This document shows, piece after piece, positions 1-4,935 of a stretch of 5,695 nucleotides of DNA. The position numbers and the translations under genes were made by a program. Under the pieces are notes generated by a model. The model made no database searches. It saw only the letters and a program-made list of their open reading frames with translations, and had not been told where the DNA came from. Position 1 is the first letter of the stretch; every line of letters starts with the position of its first letter. The stretch comes from Candidatus Poseidoniaceae archaeon (lineage in GTDB: Archaea; Thermoplasmatota; Poseidoniia; Poseidoniales; Poseidoniaceae), in contig DUHU01000083.1 in the NCBI GenBank assembly GCA_013330765.1, forward strand, positions 1-5,695, written 5' to 3'.

Positions 1-2
1 GG

Positions 3-626
3 CTTGAGGCGGGTCGCGCGTATTGGGTACGCATCATGGTCGAAGACGGCGACCAAACCTTGTTCGCCGACCTAAATTTCACCACTTCGAACGTGAGTGA
101 CGTGACGCCTCCAGAAATCCTCAACTTGGCCGTGGATATCGTCCCAATGCCTTCCGGGACCATGCAACTCAAGATCACCTGGTACACCGATGAAGCCACC
201 ACGGAAACCGTGGATCTGTTGGGTGGTGTGCTCCAAGGTGACGCTGTTGCATTGAAGAAAAACCACGAGATGGTGTTCATCCCCGACCCGCCCTTGGCCG
301 CCGGCACCTATGACGTGACGGTGACGGGGGTGGACGCTTCGGGCAACAGCAACGCGTCCACGGCGTCTTTCGTCATCGACGACGATGATGTGGTGGACGT
401 TCCTGACGACTTGGATGGGGACGAAACATCGGACGCATCGTGTGATGATGGTGTGGGTGAGGATTGCCCTGGCGCGTCCACCGGCCCTTCGAACGACGTG
501 TTGCTTGGCCTCGCCCTGCTCGTGGTGTTGCTCGTGGTGGGGGCATTGGTCCGCACCCGACGTGCCGAGCAAGGCATGCTGATGGACGACGGCGCGGTCT
601 TTGACGACGTTTTTGATGACGTATGA
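3..626 (+). CDS. C-terminal part of a surface-anchored beta-sandwich protein (5' partial)
   Basis: The frame is open to the left edge and reads sensible protein (LEAGRAYWVRI) before the first ATG at 36, so the gene begins outside the window. Counting from that ATG: the end of one Fn3/Ig-like domain; a second from about 23 to 115, opening with TPPEI, with WYTDE in the middle and closing with AGTYDVTV and a DASGN turn; an Asp-rich stalk at about 115-150 with Cys136 and Cys144; a hydrophobic helix at about 154-172; then RTRR and a short acidic tail with repeated DDV. Positive-inside logic puts the domains outside and the tail inside. Sequons N-x-S/T at Asn14, Asn19 and Asn106 could carry glycans. 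Acidic stalk plus anchor is common in archaeal cell-surface proteins; binding or adhesion is only inferred. The stop lies 12 nt from the stop of the convergent gene. Confidence 0.85.
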   Translation, partial: LEAGRAYWVRIMVEDGDQTLFADLNFTTSNVSDVTPPEILNLAVDIVPMPSGTMQLKITWYTDEATTETVDLLGGVLQGDAVALKKNHEMVFIPDPPLAAGTYDVTVTGVDASGNSNASTASFVIDDDDVVDVPDDLDGDETSDASCDDGVGEDCPGASTGPSNDVLLGLALLVVLLVVGALVRTRRAEQGMLMDDGAVFDDVFDDV

Positions 627-638
627 CGGTGATGCTGA

Positions 639-785
639 TCATCGCAAGAAGCCGATGTACACCACGGCCGTGAGGACCACGACGGTTTGAATCAGGTACC
701 ACAGCCACTTGCGCCAACCCGGCGCCATGCGGTCCGCCGTATGGACCACCGCTTCAACCAGAATGTTCTCTTCTCCTGAAACCAC
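639..785 (-). CDS. Single-helix micro-protein (about 48 aa), second gene of a leftward pair
   Basis: No family recognised. Starting at GTG 785, the protein has a short polar N-terminus (SGEEN), a Trp/Arg-rich interfacial stretch (PGWRKWLWY, about 23-30), one membrane helix of about 18 residues and a terminal Arg. Basic residues before the helix suggest N-in topology. An exact 8-base match to the anti-Shine-Dalgarno, AGGAGGTG, lies at 800-793, leaving 7 nt to GTG 785. A second GTG at 791 overlaps the upstream stop as GTGA and would give 50 aa, but sits too close to the ribosome site. Either way the start is embedded in the end of the upstream 136-aa gene, implying coupled translation and perhaps a shared complex. 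The frame runs on upstream, but that part overlaps the neighbouring gene and reads as low-quality protein. Real gene likely; start uncertain by two codons. Confidence 0.6.
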   Translation of the reverse strand: MVSGEENILVEAVVHTADRMAPGWRKWLWYLIQTVVVLTAVVYIGFLR

Positions 786-787
786 GA

Positions 788-1198
788 TCACACACCTCCT
801 TGGGGTGGGAAATCGGTGCCTGATTGAACCATCATCATCGGGGCTGGTGGGGTCCGGCCAAGACCACCGACCCAGAACATGATGGCGGCAAGCGCGGCAT
901 GGAACATGGGCAACCAGATCATGTCCGGTCGACCTCCCGCAATCAGCACCCAATACGCAGTCAGGACGGTCATCAGGCCTGGCAGGCCTGCGAAAATTCG
1001 CAACACGGGCCGCGTTGTTGCACTGATGGCGAAGAGGAAGAGCAGGAAGCTGATGGGAACGGTCACGAAGGAAAAGAACATGGCAGCCAGCAATGCGGCG
1101 CCTTCGTCGTTCCCTTCTGCAAGCAGGGCTTGGGCAGGCACAGCCACCATCGCAATACCAAGCAGCGGGACGAGGATACGACGGCCCGCAGTGCGCAT
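788..1198 (-). CDS. Small membrane protein with signal/anchor and three further helices (136 aa)
   Basis: Unrecognised family. I chose ATG 1198 because GGTGAT at 1208-1203 precedes it by about 5 nt and the protein then opens with a classic N-terminal hydrophobic segment: Arg-rich start (RTAGRR), apolar stretch 8-24, and an AQA that could be a cleavage site after Ala24. Earlier in-frame ATGs would add a basic, non-hydrophobic extension. An acidic loop (EGNDEG, 28-33) follows, then helices at about 35-59, 66-87 and 93-113, and a Pro/Met-rich tail. Arg63 and Arg67 between the second and third helices suggest that loop is cytoplasmic. The gene overlaps or abuts the downstream micro-protein gene, so the two are probably translated together. 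No catalytic motif is visible; a structural or accessory membrane role is only a guess. Confidence 0.72.
   Translation of the reverse strand: MRTAGRRILVPLLGIAMVAVPAQALLAEGNDEGAALLAAMFFSFVTVPISFLLFLFAISATTRPVLRIFAGLPGLMTVLTAYWVLIAGGRPDMIWLPMFHAALAAIMFWVGGLGRTPPAPMMMVQSGTDFPPQGGV
793..800 (-). promoter_or_regulatory. Strong ribosome binding site inside the end of the upstream gene
   Basis: On the minus strand the last codons and stop of the 136-aa gene read AGGAGGTGTGTGATCGTG. The first eight bases are a full complement of the usual archaeal 16S 3' end. They sit 7 nt before GTG 785 and 1 nt before GTG 791, favouring 785 as start of the micro-protein. Confidence 0.65.
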
Positions 1199-1202
1199 GG
1201 TA

Positions 1203-1208
1203 ATCACC
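1203..1208 (-). promoter_or_regulatory. Ribosome binding site deciding the 136-aa start
   Basis: GGTGAT on the minus strand, in the context GGGGTGATTACC directly before ATG 1198. GGTGA-type sites are typical in archaea. None of the earlier in-frame starts (for example ATG 1270) has a comparable site, so this fixes the N-terminus at the signal-like segment. Confidence 0.6.
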
Positions 1209-1251
1209 CCGGGCATGCGGGTTTGAATTCGACGGAACCTGAAAACAGCCC

Positions 1252-1259
1252 TTCTAATA
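1252..1259 (+). promoter_or_regulatory. Possible TATA-like box for the 80-aa gene
   Basis: TTCTAATA is centred about 26 nt before ATG 1282, the distance expected in archaea if transcription starts at or next to the start codon (leaderless mRNA). No Shine-Dalgarno is seen before ATG 1282, which fits. The match is weak and the 83-bp divergent spacer also holds AAAATAT on the other strand (1275-1269), which could serve the leftward pair. Confidence 0.3.
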
Positions 1260-1281
1260 CCTCTCATCATATTTTGTGCTT

Positions 1282-1524
1282 ATGAAGAACGAATTGATGG
1301 ACACCAACGGGGCTCTGCCTGTGGCAAGCTTGCTGGGCATGTTTTTGGGTGGATTTGGCGTTGTGGTATTTTTCATTGGTCAATCATTGGCTGTGCTAAT
1401 ACCGCTGCTGTTTGCACCTGCAGTTTGTGGCATCCTGTGCACAATTTTGTACAAAACACATACCGATACCACGAACAAACAGGAACACACGGCACCAAAC
1501 CCTGTGAGACTGGACGTAATCTGA
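1282..1524 (+). CDS. Two-helix small membrane protein (80 aa)
   Basis: Unrecognised family. From ATG 1282 the protein has a short polar N-terminus, two hydrophobic segments at about 12-32 and 36-57 joined by a tight Gly-Gln-Ser turn, and a hydrophilic tail from Lys58 rich in Thr, Asn and His. Two cysteines (49 and 53) lie in the second helix. This looks like a helical hairpin with both ends in the cytoplasm. The frame fits neatly between the divergent gene ending its upstream spacer at 1198 and the convergent gene whose stop is 15 nt away, which supports it being real. By hand count only about half of the codons end in G or C, visibly fewer than in the dehydrogenase gene to the right, so it may be young, weakly expressed or acquired. 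An in-frame GTG at 1276 is an alternative start. Confidence 0.55.
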   Translation: MKNELMDTNGALPVASLLGMFLGGFGVVVFFIGQSLAVLIPLLFAPAVCGILCTILYKTHTDTTNKQEHTAPNPVRLDVI

Positions 1525-1539
1525 TGCAAACGAGTTGAA

Positions 1540-2946
1540 TCACTCTTCTTCTGAATCCAAATCAAGGCTTGAGTTGTAAGCCGATTCGATGGCCTGGACC
1601 GCTTTCGCGTCGAGGGAGTGAGAGGTGGCGAGCATGTCCAGAAGGCGCCGTTCTTCGGGCGTGATGATGCGGTCTTCCATCGCGGCGATGTAGGCGTTCA
1701 GGTAGGCCGTCTCTTGCTCGCTGTACCCTGAGGGGATGAGTTGGGATGATACCCCGTCGATCAGCCCCAACACCGGCTTGCGCACCACAAGAACAGCGAC
1801 ACCGATGACCAGTCCGCCGTACACGCCGGGAAGGTTGAGGGCGCTTTCCATCAATTCACACCCGAGGATGAACATCACCACGCCGCTGCTTGTGAACACC
1901 GCCGTTCGGAAGGTCTTCCTGAGGTTTTCATCGATGCCGTACACGGTGTCCTTGAGTGAGGCGTGAACGAACATCATGGCCTCGAATGCAATGGCCAGGG
2001 GGGTGAAGAGAAGGGTGAAGGTCCAGAGGAAGTACATCATGCGATCTTGTGAAGTCGTGTCCGAGCCAAACTGCCAGATGCTGTTCTGTGCGAAGTCAAC
2101 AAATTCCCCTCCGTTGAGCAAGGGGAACACGATCAGGAGTGTTGCGAAATAGGTCATTTGCCCGATCACTTTCCCGAGGAAACCGATGTACAACGATCGG
2201 GAGGTCAAAACGCCCTTCCTGTCGATGTTTTCTTTTCGCTTTCCTTGGCGCATCGATGAGCGAAGAAGGAACAGAGCGATGACCGAAATCAAAGGTGACA
2301 TCAGCGCAATGGCCCAGAGGCCCGCAGGTTCGTCCACCACGTGGAAATCATAGGCCCGTGAACATGGGCCAAGGGCCTCGGCCCGCTCAAGCATGGCCGG
2401 GGTGATTTCACCCCACCAACTCTGAATGGTGGGGTGGGCGCCCGCCTCCACGGCGGCCTGCGTGCAGACCATCCATGCACTGTTTTGGAAGCGGAAGCCA
2501 TCAAGCGGGCTGATCATCAGCCACGCAACCAATCCGATGAGCGGTGCAAGGTACCACGCATGCTGCTGAAGTTTCGGGTTGTAGAGGAAGGAAAGAAACT
2601 CAATTCGGTAATAGATTGGGAAAGAAAGGTAGAGCAGCCAGGAGATGACGTGGGCGCCAAAGAACAGGTTGATTTTCGCCGGCCACAAAAAGTCCCACAG
2701 GCCTTGCCACGTCGAACCGTACAGGAAGACGTCCGCTACAATCCACGAGGCCTTCAGCCCTTCACAGATCAACAGCAGCGCCATGAAACGATTCTCGGTT
2801 TTCCCCGGATTCGCACGGAACACCAAGTAACTCAGACCGATCATCCAAAGCAAAACAACGATGGAGAAAACAGAAATGAGCGTTGAAAATCCAAACAGAG
2901 CGTCGGCCGAGAGACGTCGAGCGTAGTACTCGCCTATGCTGGTCAT
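1540..2946 (-). CDS. Nine-helix membrane protein with cytoplasmic helical tail, sensor-like (468 aa)
   Basis: No confident family. Residues are numbered from ATG 2946. Hydrophobic segments lie at about 20-44, 54-76, 92-114, 130-146, 208-229, 251-277, 302-328, 348-368 and 372-390. Basic loops after helices 1, 3, 5 and 7 (such as SSMRQGKRKENIDRK) all fall on one side, giving N-out, C-in. The large outside loop (about 147-207) carries Cys161 and Cys195, possibly a disulfide. The first seven helices, with a motif like VFRANPGKTENRF after helix 1, recall the 7TM sensor regions in front of some histidine kinases, but no kinase, cyclase or transporter motif follows. The tail (about 400-468) is helical, with ITPEERRLLDMLATSHSLDAKAVQAIE resembling TerB/EF-hand-like helical repeats, and ends in DSEEE. 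A receptor or scaffold role is inferred. GTG 2952 is an alternative start; ATG 2946 is preferred from the A/T box spacing. Confidence 0.85.
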   Translation of the reverse strand: MTSIGEYYARRLSADALFGFSTLISVFSIVVLLWMIGLSYLVFRANPGKTENRFMALLLICEGLKASWIVADVFLYGSTWQGLWDFLWPAKINLFFGAHVISWLLYLSFPIYYRIEFLSFLYNPKLQQHAWYLAPLIGLVAWLMISPLDGFRFQNSAWMVCTQAAVEAGAHPTIQSWWGEITPAMLERAEALGPCSRAYDFHVVDEPAGLWAIALMSPLISVIALFLLRSSMRQGKRKENIDRKGVLTSRSLYIGFLGKVIGQMTYFATLLIVFPLLNGGEFVDFAQNSIWQFGSDTTSQDRMMYFLWTFTLLFTPLAIAFEAMMFVHASLKDTVYGIDENLRKTFRTAVFTSSGVVMFILGCELMESALNLPGVYGGLVIGVAVLVVRKPVLGLIDGVSSQLIPSGYSEQETAYLNAYIAAMEDRIITPEERRLLDMLATSHSLDAKAVQAIESAYNSSLDLDSEEE

Positions 2947-2967
2947 GCTCACAACATGGCCTGTGGG

Positions 2968-2975
2968 AATTTAAT
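2968..2975 (-). promoter_or_regulatory. TATA-like box for the nine-helix membrane protein
   Basis: ATTAAATT on the minus strand is centred about 25-26 nt from ATG 2946, the expected TATA-to-start distance for a leaderless archaeal transcript. No Shine-Dalgarno precedes this ATG or GTG 2952. It is the most A/T-rich patch in an otherwise G/C-rich spacer. Confidence 0.45.
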
Positions 2976-3020
2976 GGAACCGTCGATTTTCCAAATAGAC
3001 GGGGGGCATTGATGTGCCAT

Positions 3021-3040
3021 CCGGGTTGAACCGGGTTTCG
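3021..3040 (+). repeat. Two tandem copies of a 10-bp CCGGGTT unit
   Basis: CCGGGTTGAA is followed directly by CCGGGTTTCG: seven of ten bases are identical, spaced one helical turn apart. The unit junction also contains GGTTGAACC, a short interrupted palindrome (3024-3032). It lies in the divergent spacer between the membrane-protein and dehydrogenase genes, so a regulator site is possible, but chance is not excluded. Confidence 0.3.
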
Positions 3041-3047
3041 TCTTTCC

Positions 3048-3059
3048 TGACCATGGTCA
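3048..3059. promoter_or_regulatory. Perfect 12-bp palindrome, possible operator
   Basis: TGACCATGGTCA reads the same on both strands and lies 37 nt before ATG 3097 in the 150-bp divergent spacer. Dyads of this size are typical binding sites for dimeric helix-turn-helix regulators. From its position it could control the dehydrogenase gene. No regulator gene is in the window. Confidence 0.35.
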
Positions 3060-3081
3060 TGGTTGGTTGGGTTTCACTGGG

Positions 3082-3088
3082 GGAGAGG
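3082..3088 (+). promoter_or_regulatory. Purine-rich ribosome site for the dehydrogenase
   Basis: GGAGAGG lies 8 nt before ATG 3097, whereas the next in-frame ATG at 3118 (directly before the ILVLGAG strand) is preceded by ACATCGGGCC with no such site. This favours 3097 as the start. Confidence 0.5.
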
Positions 3089-3096
3089 ATGAAGGG

Positions 3097-4140
3097 ATGA
3101 GTGCAACACATCGGGCCATGGCGAACATCTTGGTCCTCGGTGCTGGCCTTGTGGGCGGTTGGGTGGCAGACGTGCTGGCGGCCGACGGACATGACGTCAC
3201 GGCCGTGGATGAAAATCCGAAAGTTTTGGCTGCACGTCATCCGAGCGTCCGGGGGTTACAGGAGTCCGTGGACCGTTCGATCGCTGAACGTCATCGTCCT
3301 GACGTGGTGGTCAATGCCCTCCCGGGTCGCATCGGACATCGCGTGCGTCGGAATCTCTTGGAAGACGGTCATGCTGTTGCGGATTTGGCGTTCACCGCGG
3401 AAGACCCGGGGCAGTTGAACGAGGTCGCCGGTGAGCATGGCGGGCGACTGGTGTGGGACATCGGGGTCGCTCCGGGGCTTTCCAACTTGCTTTTGGCCGA
3501 AGGCGTCCGCCGCCATGGGACGTTGAAGCACGGACGCGTTCGTGTCGGCGGGAACCCCGTTGACCAGGATGGAGGTTGGAGTTACATGGCGCCGTTTTCT
3601 CCTTACGACGTGATCGAAGAATACACCCGTCCAGCAAGGATTGTCCGTGGGGGTGAGGTGATCACCGTCCCTGCACTCTCGGAACGCGTCCGCTTCGACG
3701 TGCAGGGGCGAGGGGAAATGGAGGCGTTCCTGACCGACGGTCTGCGCTCGGTGCTTGACACGATACCTGCGCATGAGTTGACCGAGGCCACGGTGCGTTG
3801 GCCCGGTCACATCGATCGTTTTCTCCAAGGCGGAGGCGCCCATGACGAAGATTCGCTCGTCCAAGCATGGGCGTGGGACCCGAGTCGGCCCGAATTCACC
3901 TGGATGGAGGTGGTGGTGGAAGGAGTTGGAAAGAGCCGTTGGGTCTTGGACGACCAAGGAGGAGGTGGTGGATCCTCAATGGCGCGCACGACCGGTGCCA
4001 TCACCTGTGCCGTGGTTGAACACATGTTGGCGGGCTTGGTTCCACCTGGCGTCCACGCGCCGGAAGACGTCGGGGGTGGTTTGCTCGAGCGCTGCCTTGC
4101 GACCTACGCGAAGCACGGCATCGTTTTGCGCGAGGTTTGA
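3097..4140 (+). CDS. Saccharopine dehydrogenase-family oxidoreductase, lysine 6-dehydrogenase-like (347 aa)
   Basis: NAD(P)-dependent soluble oxidoreductase. Residues are numbered from ATG 3097. A Rossmann fold opens with ILVLGAGLVGG (11-21, the GxGxxG loop) and ends its second strand at Asp38 in TAVDENP, which favours NAD over NADP. DVVVNALPG (69-77) and VADLAF (94-99) follow, then IGVAPGLSN (122-130), a hallmark of this family. The second domain contains GGNP, FSPYDVIEEYTRPA (167-180), FLTDGLRSV and RWPGHID (234-240), the order seen in lysine 6-dehydrogenases, which oxidise the epsilon-amino group of L-lysine to allysine and ammonia. SSMARTTG (293-300) near the end also matches. An unusual run of five glycines (288-292) precedes it. 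Substrate is not proven: saccharopine reductase or an uncharacterised paralogue remain possible. ATG 3118 is an alternative start. The next gene follows 27 nt downstream on the same strand. Confidence 0.85.
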   Translation: MSATHRAMANILVLGAGLVGGWVADVLAADGHDVTAVDENPKVLAARHPSVRGLQESVDRSIAERHRPDVVVNALPGRIGHRVRRNLLEDGHAVADLAFTAEDPGQLNEVAGEHGGRLVWDIGVAPGLSNLLLAEGVRRHGTLKHGRVRVGGNPVDQDGGWSYMAPFSPYDVIEEYTRPARIVRGGEVITVPALSERVRFDVQGRGEMEAFLTDGLRSVLDTIPAHELTEATVRWPGHIDRFLQGGGAHDEDSLVQAWAWDPSRPEFTWMEVVVEGVGKSRWVLDDQGGGGGSSMARTTGAITCAVVEHMLAGLVPPGVHAPEDVGGGLLERCLATYAKHGIVLREV

Positions 4141-4167
4141 TGGGAGGGCGCCTTCTCTTTCCCTGCA

Positions 4168-4869
4168 ATGTCCTCCGTGCGACGGGCCATGGCCGAGATG
4201 GGTTTGGCCGGGTGTTGCGCGTGGTGCGACGCGCCGGACACACCAGGCAGCAGCCGCTGCCGTTCCTGCATTGCAGCACACAAAACCGTCCGAGACCGGC
4301 TTGCGAGTGGTGCGGACCGCCCCATCGATCAGGCCGCACGACGGTTGCTGAGTTTGATGGCTGAGCCTGAACGTCACGACCATGATCCTGTGCATGGGCC
4401 CTTCCTGCGTGAGCAAATGCGCCGGTTGGGTGTGTCTGCACGAAACAAGGCATCCACGCAAGCCGACGTGGAGGCGGCCTTTGCCGCCAGTCGAGCACGG
4501 GAGAAGGGGGGTGTGATTGCCTCAGCAGGCAACCGGTTGGGCGACACGCCGGAAGCCGTTGCTGCAAGGAAGCTTGGGGAAGAAGTGTTTGATCCAGAAC
4601 AAATCAACGCCGACGCCAGGAGAACCGTGCCCAGCCGGCCCATTGCGGCCGTAGATCGTTCTGACAGGTTGGGGGAAGATCCTGCCCTTGAAGCGCGGAT
4701 TGCTGCCGAACGAAAGGCTGCGGAAGAGCCCGTGGGGCGTTTGAAGACGGTCGTTGAGAAGGCTCACATTGAGGGATCCATCAAACGGCGGGAGGCGTTG
4801 GGTGGATTGCTCGATGAAGTGGGCTCGCTTCTGGAAGAATTAGATGAACATCGAGAAGAAGTCGATTGA
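4168..4869 (+). CDS. Zinc-ribbon plus coiled-coil protein of unknown function (233 aa)
   Basis: No family recognised. Near the N-terminus two CxxC knuckles, CAWC (17-20) and CRSC (31-34), separated by ten residues, form a probable zinc ribbon, with His38 just after. A charged, Ala/Arg-rich middle follows (about 40-170, including a His-rich HDHDPVH patch at 70-76), predicted mostly helical. The last 60 residues (about 172-231) are a Glu/Leu/Arg-rich helix likely to form a coiled coil, ending LLEELDEHREEVD. No signal or membrane segment is seen, so it is cytoplasmic. Nucleic-acid or protein binding is a guess from the ribbon. It begins 27 nt after the dehydrogenase stop and is probably co-transcribed. 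The start is uncertain: ATG 4168, 4189 and 4198 all keep the ribbon and none has a good ribosome site; GGGAGG at 4142-4147 is 20 nt from the first. Confidence 0.75.
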   Translation: MSSVRRAMAEMGLAGCCAWCDAPDTPGSSRCRSCIAAHKTVRDRLASGADRPIDQAARRLLSLMAEPERHDHDPVHGPFLREQMRRLGVSARNKASTQADVEAAFAASRAREKGGVIASAGNRLGDTPEAVAARKLGEEVFDPEQINADARRTVPSRPIAAVDRSDRLGEDPALEARIAAERKAAEEPVGRLKTVVEKAHIEGSIKRREALGGLLDEVGSLLEELDEHREEVD

Positions 4870-4912
4870 TTGATAATTGCTTTATTCTCCTTCTGAGGGG
4901 CAATTGTCGATT
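4868..4912 (+). terminator. Hairpin with T-rich tail ending the rightward pair
   Basis: Bases 4868-4880 pair with 4900-4912 to form a 13-bp stem (core GATAATTGC with GCAATTGTC) around a 19-base loop; the tract TTTCTTT follows from 4911. Three of the pairs are G-U wobbles that exist only in the rightward RNA; in the leftward RNA they become A-C mismatches. The hairpin therefore belongs to the + strand transcript. It begins within the stop codon of the zinc-ribbon gene. The T-rich loop may itself promote archaeal termination. Confidence 0.5.
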
Positions 4913-4935
4913 TCTTTGGTGGGAGATGTCTTGGA

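Noticed and set aside
355..460. Repetitive GAC/GAT-rich stretch resembling a simple repeat
   Set aside because: It is explained by Asp codons of the acidic stalk; there is no regular repeat unit.
72..572. Open frame of 166 codons on the minus strand
   Set aside because: Antisense to the surface protein; His/Arg-rich shadow of the Asp-rich and Val-rich codons opposite.
786..953. N-terminal extension of the micro-protein to 104 aa
   Set aside because: It would overlap the 136-aa gene by about 165 bases in another frame, reads as Cys/His/Arg-rich noise, and ignores the strong ribosome site at 793-800.
824..1285. Open frame of 153 codons on the plus strand
   Set aside because: Antisense to the signal-bearing membrane gene; translation is His/Gln/Ser-rich and shows no structure.
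3256..3957. Long open frame of 233 codons on the minus strand
   Set aside because: It lies wholly antisense to the dehydrogenase, whose motifs are unmistakable; its translation is His/Arg-rich without domains, as expected for a shadow in G/C-rich DNA.
4140..4364. ATG overlapping the dehydrogenase stop as TGATG, opening a 75-aa frame
   Set aside because: The stop-start overlap is attractive, but the protein is Arg/Gly/Pro-rich and lies in another frame of the zinc-ribbon gene, whose paired CxxC motifs and coiled coil are far more convincing.
4001..4567. Open frame of 188 codons on the minus strand spanning two genes
   Set aside because: Arg/Pro-rich translation with no domain, antisense to both the dehydrogenase end and the zinc-ribbon gene.
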